DNA of 9,789 nucleotides from an uncultured Eubacteriales bacterium. GTDB lineage: Bacteria; Bacillota; Clostridia; Lachnospirales; Lachnospiraceae. The stretch is taken from assembly GCA_900321145.1 (NCBI GenBank), contig ONVB01000103.1, forward strand, positions 1-9,789. Reading direction: 5' to 3'. How positions within the stretch are numbered: the stretch's first letter is position 1; every line of letters begins with the position of its first letter. The notes below the pieces were generated by a model. That model was not told where the DNA came from. It worked only from the letters and a program-made list of their open reading frames with translations, and did not search any database. This document shows, in pieces, positions 1 through 6,618 of this stretch. Made by a program: the position numbers and the translations under genes.

Positions 1-36
1 GAAGGCTTGGACGATAACGGAGACGAGGATCAGTAA
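1..36 (+). CDS. nusA: NusA C-terminal end (partial)
   Basis: Only the last 11 codons and the TAA stop are in the window. They encode an acidic, unstructured tail (EGLDDNGDEDQ). The identity as the transcription termination/antitermination factor NusA is inferred from position: in Firmicutes nusA directly precedes ylxR. An acidic tail is compatible with a NusA C-terminus but is not diagnostic. The stop overlaps the ylxR start by one base (TAATG), which suggests translational coupling. Confidence 0.7.
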   Translation, partial: EGLDDNGDEDQ

Positions 37-299
37 TGGGTAAGGAGACACCGGTACGTACCTGCGTGGTATGCAGACAGGGGAAAAGTAAAGAAGAACT
101 CCTGAGGGTGATAAAAACCCCCGAAGGCGAGATAAAGCTCGACATAAGAGGAAAGTCGAACGGAAGGGGCGCTTACATCTGCCGGGATGCGGCGTGCATA
201 AGCGCGGCAAGGAAGAAGAGAGGACTCGAAAAGAGCCTTAAGACTGCCATACCGGAGTCTTTGTATGAAGAACTTGAAAAGGTAATAAAAGATGAGTGA
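36..299 (+). CDS. ylxR: YlxR family RNA-binding protein (DUF448)
   Basis: This 87-residue basic protein has the YlxR/DUF448 signature: RTCVVCRQ at residues 8-15, including a CxxC pair (Cys10, Cys13), and GRGAYIC at 43-49, followed by a Lys/Arg-rich helical C-terminus. The family is a small nucleic-acid-binding fold encoded between nusA and infB in most Firmicutes. In Bacillus subtilis the protein is reported to bind RNase P RNA and modulate its activity (named RnpM there); that role here is by homology only. The ATG overlaps the nusA stop (TAATG), and a GAGACGAGG stretch just upstream, inside nusA, can serve as ribosome binding site. Full length for the family, no anomalies. Very secure as to family, moderate as to function. 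Confidence 0.93.
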   Translation: MGKETPVRTCVVCRQGKSKEELLRVIKTPEGEIKLDIRGKSNGRGAYICRDAACISAARKKRGLEKSLKTAIPESLYEELEKVIKDE

Positions 300-603
300 C
301 ATGAATAAAAAGGTATCGGGACTGCTTTCCATGGCTGCCAAAGCCGGCAAGGTCGCAAGCGGAGGATTTATGACCGAGAAAGCACTCCAGACCGGGCAGG
401 CATGTCTGGTGATCATAGCCGAAGATGCATCTGCCAACACTCGTGAAAAATACACGAATAAAAGCCATTACTATGACGTTCCTGTTACGGTCTGCGGAGA
501 CGGAGAAGAACTCGGGAGACTGATAGGCAAGGAAAGCCGTATGACACTGGCGATACTTGATAAAGGATTTGCTGACGGAATACTTAAAGGATTGAACCCT
601 TAA
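292..603 (+). CDS. ylxQ: YlxQ, L7Ae/L30e-family RNA-binding protein
   Basis: This 103-residue protein has the L7Ae/L30e/S12e/Gadd45 fold signature: an N-terminal helix with SMAAKAGKVASGG (residues 13-25) and the strand-turn LVIIAEDAS at 39-47. Members bind kink-turn RNA; the cellular target of bacterial YlxQ is not settled. The gene overlaps the end of ylxR by 8 nt. I chose ATG 292 because AAAAGG at 277-282 is 9 nt upstream; a second in-frame ATG at 301 would be 18 nt away. A 25-nt gap with a fresh strong Shine-Dalgarno separates it from infB, the loosest junction in this operon. The family assignment is firm; a specific role is not. Confidence 0.92.
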   Translation: MSDMNKKVSGLLSMAAKAGKVASGGFMTEKALQTGQACLVIIAEDASANTREKYTNKSHYYDVPVTVCGDGEELGRLIGKESRMTLAILDKGFADGILKGLNP

Positions 604-628
604 GATTCCTCAATAGGAGGTACAGTGA

Positions 629-3418
629 ATGAGAGTTAGAGAACTTGCAAAGGAATTATCGAATGACCTCGGAAGGACTATAGCAAGCAGTGAGCTTTTG
701 AAGCTCTTAAATAAAAAGAATGATACTCTCGTTGCGGCCAGCAACGTGAGTGAGGATCTGATAAAGTATATCAGAGATATATATTACAAGACTTCGGACA
801 AGTCTCAGATAGAGGCAAAGAATACAGACAAGAAGGCGGCAGAAAAAAAGCCTGCGGAGAAGAAGCCTGTCGAAGCCAAGCAGGCAGATAAAAAACCTGT
901 CGAGAAGAAAGCTCCGGAGACCAAGCCCGCAGAGAGCAAGCCTACGGAAGCAAAGGCACCGGAGTCCAGGCCCGCCGAGAAGAAAGCTTCGGAGACTAAG
1001 CCGGCCGACAAGGCACCCGAGAAGAAGAATGTGGAGATCCGCCGTTTTGACGACAGAAGACCTCAGGGCGACAGACGCGACGGGGACAGAAGACCTCAGG
1101 GCGACAGACGTGACGGGGACAGAAGACCTCAGGGCGACAGACGCGATGGGGACAGAAGACCTCAGGGCGACAGACGCGACGGGGACAGAAGACCTCAGGG
1201 CGACAGGCCTCAGGGAGACAGAAGACCGCAGGGAGACAGGAGACCTCAGGGCGACAGACCGCAGGGAGACAGAAGACCCCAGGGTGACAGACCTCAGGGA
1301 GACAGAAGGCCTCAGGGCGACAGATTCACTGCCGACGGCAGAAGAGACGGAAAGCCGGGCTTTGACAAGGACCGCCGCTTTGCAGATAAGGACAAGGATA
1401 GCCGCGATGGGGACAGAAGACCTCAGGGCGACAGAAGACCCCGCGTTGAGAAGCCTGTTGCAAATGTTGATGCAGGCGACAGAAGAGCGGAGGACAAGCG
1501 CGCAAGAGACAAGAAGCTTCAGAAGAAGGACGAGAAGAAGAACAGAGTATCCGTATTTGACGGCAGAAACAACCGTAAGGATTTAAAGAACAACCGCAAG
1601 AGAGAAGAGACTACGGCCAAGAAGCCCGAGGTCAAGAAGCCTGAGAACAAGCCTGTTGAGCCGGTTATCAAGACTGTTACGCTTCCTGAGGTGCTTTCAC
1701 TCTCGGAGCTTGCGGCGAAGATCAAGGTTCCTGTATCACAGCTTATCAAGAAGCTTTTCATGGCCGGAAAGGTATATAATGTCAATTCCGATTTAAGCTT
1801 TGAAGAGGCAGCAGAGATAGCGCTTGAGTACAACTACATCTCCGAGGAAGAGGAGAAGGTGGATGTTATAGAGGAACTCTTAAAGGAGGAGGAAGAGGAT
1901 GAGTCAACCATGACTCCGAGACCTCCGGTAGTCTGCGTAATGGGACATGTAGACCATGGTAAGACTTCACTCCTTGACGCCATCAGAAACTCATCGGTTA
2001 CTGAGGGCGAGGCCGGCGGAATCACACAGCATATCGGTGCATCCGTAGTCAAGATCAACGGACAGAAGATCACCTTCCTCGATACACCGGGCCACGAAGC
2101 ATTTACGGCTATGCGTATGCGCGGTGCCCAGAGTACGGATATCGCTATCCTTGTGGTAGCGGCAGATGACGGCGTCATGCCTCAGACGGTAGAGGCGATC
2201 AACCATGCGAGAGCAGCCGGAATAGAGATAATAGTAGCTATAAACAAGATAGATAAGGAAAGTGCCAATATCGAGCGTGTAAAGCAGGAGCTTATGGAGT
2301 ATGAGCTCATATCCGAGGACTGGGGCGGATCTACCATATTCTGTCCGGTATCCGCACATACCAAGGAAGGTATCGACAACCTTCTCGAGATGATCATCCT
2401 TACCGCCGAGATACTTGAGCTTAAGGCCAACAAGAAGCGTAAGGCAAGAGGTATTGTCATAGAGGCACAGCTTGACAAGGGCCGCGGTTCGGTGGCTACC
2501 ATCCTTGTTCAGAAGGGTACACTCCATGTAGGCGACTATGTGGCAATTGGTGATGTTCACGGTAAGATAAGAGCCATGTTCGATGACAAGCAGCGCCGTG
2601 TGAAGGAGGCAGGTCCTTCCATGCCGGTTGAGATACTCGGCTTAAACGGCGTTCCTCAGTCGGGTGAGATATGCATGGCTGTCGATAACGAGAAGGAAGC
2701 AAGGACTATAAGCGATGCATTTATCGCAAGAGGCAAGGAGAAGCTCATCGCCGATACCAAGTCCCATATGTCTTTGGATGATCTCTACAACAAGATTCAG
2801 GAGGGCAATGTCAAGGAGCTCAACCTCATCATCAAGGCTGATGTTCAGGGCTCTGTCGAGGCGCTTAAGACAAGCCTCTTAAAGCTCTCGAACGAAGAGG
2901 TATCCGTAAAGTGCATCCACTCTGGCGTCGGTGCCATAAACGAAAGCGATGTTATCCTTGCATCTGCATCAAATGCGATAATCATCGGCTTCAACATCAG
3001 ACCTGATAATCAGGCAAAGGATGTGGCTGAGCGTGAGAAGGTGGATATCAGACTTTACAGAGTCATCTACAATGCTATAGAGGATATCGAGGCAGCCATG
3101 AAGGGTATGCTCGATCCTATCTTCGAGGAGAAGGTTATAGGTCACGCAGAGGTAAGACAGGTATTCAAGGCTTCGGGCATAGGTACCATCGCAGGTTCCT
3201 ATGTGCTTGACGGTACTATCCAGCGCGGATGTAAGGTTCGTATCACCAGAGAGGGTGAGCAGATATTCGAGGGACCGCTTGCTTCTCTCAAGAGATTCAA
3301 GGATGATGTCAAGGAGGTTAAGACAGGCTTCGAGTGCGGACTTGTCATGGAGGACTTCAACGATATCAAGGAGGAAGACCAGATCGAGGCTTATATCATG
3401 GAGGAGGTTCCGAGATAG
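629..3418 (+). CDS. infB: Translation initiation factor IF-2
   Basis: IF-2 is the GTPase that recruits fMet-tRNA to the 30S subunit and promotes 50S joining. The protein has 929 residues, long for the family (about 716 in B. subtilis, 890 in E. coli). Order: IF2_N domain at about 1-55; Lys/Glu/Ala/Pro-rich linker at about 58-135; Asp/Arg/Pro/Gln/Gly repeats at 142-232 and a further copy near 260-275; basic region to about 345; second IF2_N domain about 355-404; acidic stretch 405-425; G domain from about 430 with G1 GHVDHGKT (439-446), G2 GGITQHIGA (463-471), G3 DTPGH (485-489), G4 NKID (539-542), G5 SAH (575-577); then beta-barrel domain II, domain III (with ADVQGSVEAL near 735) and the fMet-tRNA-binding C-terminal domain. 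AGGAGG at 615-620 is 8 nt before the ATG. All GTPase motifs are intact. The extra length is entirely in the linker. Confidence 0.98.
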   Translation: MRVRELAKELSNDLGRTIASSELLKLLNKKNDTLVAASNVSEDLIKYIRDIYYKTSDKSQIEAKNTDKKAAEKKPAEKKPVEAKQADKKPVEKKAPETKPAESKPTEAKAPESRPAEKKASETKPADKAPEKKNVEIRRFDDRRPQGDRRDGDRRPQGDRRDGDRRPQGDRRDGDRRPQGDRRDGDRRPQGDRPQGDRRPQGDRRPQGDRPQGDRRPQGDRPQGDRRPQGDRFTADGRRDGKPGFDKDRRFADKDKDSRDGDRRPQGDRRPRVEKPVANVDAGDRRAEDKRARDKKLQKKDEKKNRVSVFDGRNNRKDLKNNRKREETTAKKPEVKKPENKPVEPVIKTVTLPEVLSLSELAAKIKVPVSQLIKKLFMAGKVYNVNSDLSFEEAAEIALEYNYISEEEEKVDVIEELLKEEEEDESTMTPRPPVVCVMGHVDHGKTSLLDAIRNSSVTEGEAGGITQHIGASVVKINGQKITFLDTPGHEAFTAMRMRGAQSTDIAILVVAADDGVMPQTVEAINHARAAGIEIIVAINKIDKESANIERVKQELMEYELISEDWGGSTIFCPVSAHTKEGIDNLLEMIILTAEILELKANKKRKARGIVIEAQLDKGRGSVATILVQKGTLHVGDYVAIGDVHGKIRAMFDDKQRRVKEAGPSMPVEILGLNGVPQSGEICMAVDNEKEARTISDAFIARGKEKLIADTKSHMSLDDLYNKIQEGNVKELNLIIKADVQGSVEALKTSLLKLSNEEVSVKCIHSGVGAINESDVILASASNAIIIGFNIRPDNQAKDVAEREKVDIRLYRVIYNAIEDIEAAMKGMLDPIFEEKVIGHAEVRQVFKASGIGTIAGSYVLDGTIQRGCKVRITREGEQIFEGPLASLKRFKDDVKEVKTGFECGLVMEDFNDIKEEDQIEAYIMEEVPR
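815..1034 (+). repeat. Degenerate Lys/Glu/Ala/Pro-coding repeats in infB
   Basis: Within the infB linker, short imperfect repeats encode variants of KKPAEKKP, EKKAPETKPAE and TEAKAPESRPAE. The DNA is purine-rich with recurring gagaagaag and aagcct blocks. Copies are diverged, unlike the following Arg/Asp tract. The protein segment should be a highly charged disordered linker. Boundaries are approximate. Confidence 0.7.
1052..1325 (+). repeat. Tandem repeats encoding GDRRDGDRRPQ-type units in infB
   Basis: Four near-identical 33-bp units run head to tail at 1052-1084, 1085-1117, 1118-1150 and 1151-1183, each encoding the 11-residue unit DRRPQGDRRDG. The few differences are synonymous (cgc/cgt, gac/gat). 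From 1184 to about 1325 the array decays into a mix of shorter units encoding GDRRPQ and GDRPQ. An isolated further copy lies at about 1403-1440. All unit lengths are multiples of three, so the IF-2 frame stays open. The near-identity suggests recent slippage or unequal-crossover expansion. Confidence 0.95.
1885..1913 (+). promoter_or_regulatory. Possible internal translation start in infB (Met428)
   Basis: A purine-rich GGAGGAGGAAGAGG stretch at 1885-1898 precedes two ATGs. The in-frame ATG at 1910-1912 (Met428) lies 11 nt after AGAGG and would give a roughly 502-residue IF-2 beginning just before the G domain. An out-of-frame ATG at 1899 opens a four-codon ORF (MSQP) whose TGA at 1911-1913 overlaps ATG 1910 as ATGA. 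Shorter IF-2 forms from internal in-frame starts are established in E. coli. Here the purine run also simply encodes an acidic Glu stretch, so the site may be fortuitous. Confidence 0.35.
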
Positions 3419-3787
3419 ATGAGAAAATCCGGACACAAGAATGAAAGAATCAATTCCGAGGTAAGGCGTGAGCTTTCACGCATTATCTCGGGAGACATAA
3501 AGGATCCGCGCATCAGTCCCATGACTACGGTGACCGATGTGGAGGTGACACAGGACTTGAAGTTCTGTAAGGCATATATAAGTGTTCTCGGAAATGAGGA
3601 AGCCGGCGAGGAAACCTTAGCCGGATTAAAGTCCGCAAGCGGGTTCATCAGGCGTGAGCTTGCCGCTTCGGTAAACTTAAGAAATACTCCGGAGATCACA
3701 TTTGTGCTTGACAATTCCATCAGATACGGTATAGAGATGTCCAAGAGGATAGATGAGGTAATAGCGAGTGATGAACAGGCTGATTGA
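3419..3787 (+). CDS. rbfA: 30S ribosome-binding factor RbfA
   Basis: RbfA is a cold-shock-associated 16S rRNA processing and 30S maturation factor with a type II KH fold. The 122-residue sequence shows the conserved N-terminal helix with VRRELSRII (residues 15-23), KDPRIS (28-33), KAYISVLG (51-58) and the helix-kink segment SASGFIRREL characteristic of the family. Length is typical. The ATG follows the infB TAG with no intervening base; gaggaggtt at 3401-3409, inside the infB terminus, is the obvious ribosome binding site, so translation is coupled to IF-2. The 3' end overlaps nrnA by about 20 nt. Assignment is secure. Confidence 0.97.
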   Translation: MRKSGHKNERINSEVRRELSRIISGDIKDPRISPMTTVTDVEVTQDLKFCKAYISVLGNEEAGEETLAGLKSASGFIRRELAASVNLRNTPEITFVLDNSIRYGIEMSKRIDEVIASDEQAD

Positions 3788-4712
3788 GATGATCGAACAG
3801 GCACAGTCCATAGCGATACTTGGCCATACCAAGCCGGACGGTGACTGTGTAGGTTCGTGTCTTGGGCTATACAATTATATACGCGATAACTATGGTGACA
3901 AGGAAGTGGTCGTATACTTAGAGGAGCTTCCGAAGAGCTTCGGTTTTCTGGCAGGTGCCGACAAGGTCGTGCACGAATACGAGGACAGGATATATGACCT
4001 CGGTGTATCGCTTGATTGCAGTGACACGGACCGGCATGTAAAGTTCGGACCGATCTTTAAGAATGCCAAAGCGACCGCATGCATAGATCATCACAAGAGC
4101 AATGCGGGTTTTGGGGATTTCTTTCTGTGCGAACCGGATGTGTCCTCGGCATGCGAGGTTCTGTACAAGCTGCTCGATGACGGTATGATAAACCATGGCT
4201 GTGCGGAGGCGCTGTACTTAGGTATAGTACACGATACCGGTGTGTTCAAATATCAGTCAACTTCGCCGGAGACGATGCGCATCGCGGGTGCGCTTATGTC
4301 TAAGGGGTTAGACACACAGAAGATAATCGACGATACATTTTACAAGGTGAGCTATAATCAGAACCTGCTTACCGGATACGCGCTGCTTCACTCAAAGCTC
4401 TTTTTGGACGGCAGGCTGGTCATGACCAAGCTTGAGCCTGAGGACTTCGAGAGATTTGGGGCAGGCAAGGATGATACGGAGGGTATAGTCGACAAGATCA
4501 GGGTGACCGAAGGAACGGAGGTTGCGGTTTTTGCCTACAGGCTTCCGGGCAAGGATTATAAGTTTTCTTTACGATCTATAAAAAAGGTTGATGTGAGCCT
4601 GATCGGACTTCACTTTTCCGGCGGCGGTCATATAAGGGCTGCGGGCTTTAACGCAAAGGAATTCGAGCCGGCTTTTGAGACGGTGCTTAAAATGGTTGAG
4701 GAGCAGCTTTAA
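3768..4712 (+). CDS. nrnA: DHH-family nanoRNase/pAp phosphatase NrnA
   Basis: A member of the DHH/DHHA1 phosphoesterase superfamily. NrnA-type enzymes degrade 2-5-nt RNAs and dephosphorylate pAp (3'-phosphoadenosine 5'-phosphate) in the cytosol, taking the place of Orn in Firmicutes. Metal-binding motifs are visible in order: GHTKPDGDCVGS (residues 19-30), LDCSD (82-86), IDHHKS (106-111), GIVHDTG (152-158), and the DHHA1 substrate-binding motif FSGGGHIRAAGF with GGGH at 285-288. The 314-residue length fits the family. The start is either GTG 3768 or ATG 3771, immediately adjacent; GAGGT at 3755-3759 has 8-nt spacing to the GTG and 11 to the ATG, so I list 3768 but cannot exclude 3771. Its stop overlaps truB by one base. 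The rbfA-nrnA-truB order is common in Firmicutes. Confidence 0.95.
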   Translation: MMNRLIEMIEQAQSIAILGHTKPDGDCVGSCLGLYNYIRDNYGDKEVVVYLEELPKSFGFLAGADKVVHEYEDRIYDLGVSLDCSDTDRHVKFGPIFKNAKATACIDHHKSNAGFGDFFLCEPDVSSACEVLYKLLDDGMINHGCAEALYLGIVHDTGVFKYQSTSPETMRIAGALMSKGLDTQKIIDDTFYKVSYNQNLLTGYALLHSKLFLDGRLVMTKLEPEDFERFGAGKDDTEGIVDKIRVTEGTEVAVFAYRLPGKDYKFSLRSIKKVDVSLIGLHFSGGGHIRAAGFNAKEFEPAFETVLKMVEEQL

Positions 4713-5635
4713 TGGATGGCGTTATAAACGTATACAAGGAGCAGGGGTATACCTCCTTCGATGTGGTAGCTAAGCTGAGAGGCATCCTAAAGACCAAGAA
4801 GATAGGGCATACGGGGACTCTTGATCCCATGGCCGAGGGCGTACTTCCGGTATGTGTGGGAAGGGCGACCAAGCTCTGTGGGATACTTACCGAAAGTGAT
4901 AAGTATTACGAGGCGGAATTTAAGCTCGGACTTGAGACCGATACGGAGGATATAACCGGGCAGGTGGTGAATACTGCAGATGAAAAGGTGCTTCGTTCGA
5001 TAGATGAGAGAGATGTCAGGGAAGCGGCGATGCACTTCGTCGGTGAATATGACCAGATCCCGCCCATGTATTCCGCTATAAAGGTAGACGGAAAGAAGCT
5101 TTATGACTATGCGAGAAAGGGTATCGAGATAGAGCGAAAACCGAGGCATGTGTGCATATTTGAGATAAGCGGATTTGCTTATCACGGCGACAGCGTGAGC
5201 ATGACAGTACACTGTTCAAAGGGGACCTACATTAGAAGCCTTGTGAGAGATATAGGCAGGCGGCTTGGCTGCTATGCGACACTCACAGCGCTTAAGAGAA
5301 CCCTGGTCTATGGTTTTGAAGCAGGCAAGTCGCTGAAATTAGACGAGATTGCTGAGCGCGTCGCAGGCGGAAGGCTGTCGGAGATACTTCTTCCCATAGA
5401 CAGTATGCTTAAGGACTATGAAGCATTTTCTGTTCCCGAGACGGCATTTAAGCCCCTTAAGAATGGGAATAAGCTTAAAAGTGAGATCCTGCTGCCTATA
5501 TACGGCGGGCCTGAGTTTGAGACTGTAAAGAAGGATAAGGCCATATACAGGATATATGACGACGAGGGCATTAAGGCTCTCTATGAATATGAAGAGGCTT
5601 CGGGGGAGCTTACCCCCTACAGGATGTTCTTATGA
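4712..5635 (+). CDS. truB: tRNA pseudouridine(55) synthase TruB
   Basis: TruB isomerises U55 to pseudouridine in the T loop of most tRNAs and also acts as a tRNA folding chaperone. The 307-residue protein begins with the family pattern GVINVYKEQGYTSFDVV (residues 3-19), has KKIGHTGTLDPMAEGVLPV (29-47) with catalytic Asp38, KLYDYARKG (129-137), and CSKGTYIRSLVRDIG (168-182). A C-terminal domain follows, with no frameshift or truncation. The start is fixed by the TAATG overlap with nrnA; GAGGAG at 4698-4703, in the end of nrnA, serves as ribosome binding site. It overlaps ribF by four bases (ATGA). Confidence 0.98.
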   Translation: MDGVINVYKEQGYTSFDVVAKLRGILKTKKIGHTGTLDPMAEGVLPVCVGRATKLCGILTESDKYYEAEFKLGLETDTEDITGQVVNTADEKVLRSIDERDVREAAMHFVGEYDQIPPMYSAIKVDGKKLYDYARKGIEIERKPRHVCIFEISGFAYHGDSVSMTVHCSKGTYIRSLVRDIGRRLGCYATLTALKRTLVYGFEAGKSLKLDEIAERVAGGRLSEILLPIDSMLKDYEAFSVPETAFKPLKNGNKLKSEILLPIYGGPEFETVKKDKAIYRIYDDEGIKALYEYEEASGELTPYRMFL

Positions 5636-6528
5636 CGATATATGATCATGACAGTTTGACAGGGACCGAATTCATGCAGGGTACCGTATGTGCATTAGGC
5701 AAGTTCGAGGGTATGCACTTAGGACACAGGATGCTGGTAGAGCGGACGGTGAAGGAGGCAAGGAGAAGGGGCTTAAGCTCTCTTGTCTACGCCATAAATA
5801 TGCCGGGCAGGCAGACCATCAACCTCCCGGAGGAACGTGCGGATATACTGCGCAGTCTTAACGTGGACGGACTTGTCGAGTGTGAATTCTCGGACGCTTT
5901 AAAGTCCATGGAGGCCGAGGCATTTATCGGGAAGGTCCTTATAAGAAAGCTTCATGCGAGAGTGGTTGTATGCGGAACGGATTACCGCTTCGGCAGGGAA
6001 CGGTCGGGGGATATAGAGCTCTTAAGGAGGTACTCCGATACATTTTCGCTCATAGCCTATGACAAGCTCAAAAAGGACGGGACAGAGATAAGCTCGACGC
6101 TTATAAGGGATGAGCTGGCCGGGGGCGCCGTCGACAGGGCGAGAGAGCTGCTCGGCAGACCGTACATGCTCGGCGGCACGGTAAAGAAGGGAAAGCAGAT
6201 AGGAAGAACAATAGGGTTTCCGACGCTTAACCTTGTTCCGCCAAGGGACAAGATGCTTCCCGAGGCCGGAGTATATGAAACTATGGTAAGTCTCTGCGGC
6301 CGGGAGTATACCGCTTTGACGAATGTAGGCAGCAATCCGACCGTCTCCGACGAAGGGCTCGTCACGGTGGAGTCTCATCTCCTCGGCTATAGCGGGGATG
6401 CTTACGGAGAGCATATAACCGTTGCCTTTATCAGGAGGCTTCGCGGAGAAATAAAATTTAAGTCCATAGAAGAATTGAAAAATCAGATAGAATCTGATAA
6501 AATAAGCATTGTTTCGCGTGCCGGATGA
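5632..6528 (+). CDS. ribF: Bifunctional riboflavin kinase/FAD synthetase RibF
   Basis: RibF phosphorylates riboflavin to FMN and adenylylates FMN to FAD. The N-terminal nucleotidyltransferase part has LGKFEGMHLGH (residues 22-32), CGTDYRFGRERSGD in the middle, and ISSTLIR (153-159). The C-terminal flavokinase part has GRTIGFPTLNL with GFPTLN at 195-200, TNVGSNPTV, and VESH (246-249) carrying the likely catalytic Glu247. Length 298 is normal. An oddity is Glu26 where most homologues have Asp in the FDGxHxGH motif. The ATG lies in an ATGA overlap with truB. The last 50 bases appear to double as a promoter for the downstream tRNA. The usual neighbour rpsO is not next. Confidence 0.96.
   Translation: MTIYDHDSLTGTEFMQGTVCALGKFEGMHLGHRMLVERTVKEARRRGLSSLVYAINMPGRQTINLPEERADILRSLNVDGLVECEFSDALKSMEAEAFIGKVLIRKLHARVVVCGTDYRFGRERSGDIELLRRYSDTFSLIAYDKLKKDGTEISSTLIRDELAGGAVDRARELLGRPYMLGGTVKKGKQIGRTIGFPTLNLVPPRDKMLPEAGVYETMVSLCGREYTALTNVGSNPTVSDEGLVTVESHLLGYSGDAYGEHITVAFIRRLRGEIKFKSIEELKNQIESDKISIVSRAG
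6475..6503 (+). promoter_or_regulatory. Sigma-A-type promoter for tRNA-Arg, inside ribF 3' end
   Basis: TTGAAA at 6475-6480 (-35) and TAAAAT at 6498-6503 (-10) are separated by exactly 17 nt, predicting a start near 6510, about 29 nt before the mature tRNA. It lies entirely within ribF codons. The spacer contains a perfect dyad (separate entry). The same hexamers with the same 17-nt spacing occur at 7838-7866. Prediction from consensus match only. Confidence 0.6.
6482..6498. promoter_or_regulatory. 17-bp perfect dyad in tRNA promoter spacer (possible operator)
   Basis: ATCAGAT-AGA-ATCTGAT is a perfect inverted repeat of 7-bp arms around a 3-bp centre. It fills the -35/-10 spacer of the putative tRNA-Arg promoter and overlaps the first base of the -10. 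It also encodes RibF residues near NQIESDK. No regulator gene is nearby; an operator role is inference. Confidence 0.35.
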
Positions 6529-6538
6529 CGGCAGGCAG

Positions 6539-6610
6539 GCACCAGTAGCTCAGTGGATAGAGCAATGGCCTCCGGAGCCATGTGCGTAGGTTCGATTCCT
6601 ATCTGGTGCA
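6539..6610 (+). tRNA. tRNA-Arg (anticodon CCG)
   Basis: The 72-nt gene folds into a complete cloverleaf: acceptor GCACCAG (6539-6545) with CTGGTGC (6603-6609) and discriminator A6610; D stem GCTC/GAGC; anticodon stem ATGGC/GCCAT around loop CTCCGGA with anticodon CCG at 6572-6574; T stem GTAGG/CCTAT around TTCGATT. The variable loop is four bases. It reads the Arg codon CGG. The 3' CCA is not encoded (next bases are TCT), so CCA must be added enzymatically. It starts 10 nt after the ribF stop and is followed within 10 nt by a terminator. Confidence 0.97.
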
Positions 6611-6618
6611 TCTAACCT

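Noticed and set aside
1052..1325. CRISPR-like regularly spaced repeats
   Set aside because: The units are contiguous with no unique spacers, and all keep the infB frame; they are protein-coding tandem repeats.
1029..1586. 185-codon open frame on the + strand inside infB
   Set aside because: It is a shifted reading of the infB repeat DNA, giving a monotonous TEDLRATD pattern. It stays open because repeat units are multiples of three, and it lies wholly inside an intact essential gene with no ribosome binding site of its own.
1991..2560. 189-codon antisense open frame inside the infB G domain
   Set aside because: No family resemblance, odd Cys/Tyr/Leu-rich composition, and it is opposite the most conserved part of IF-2.
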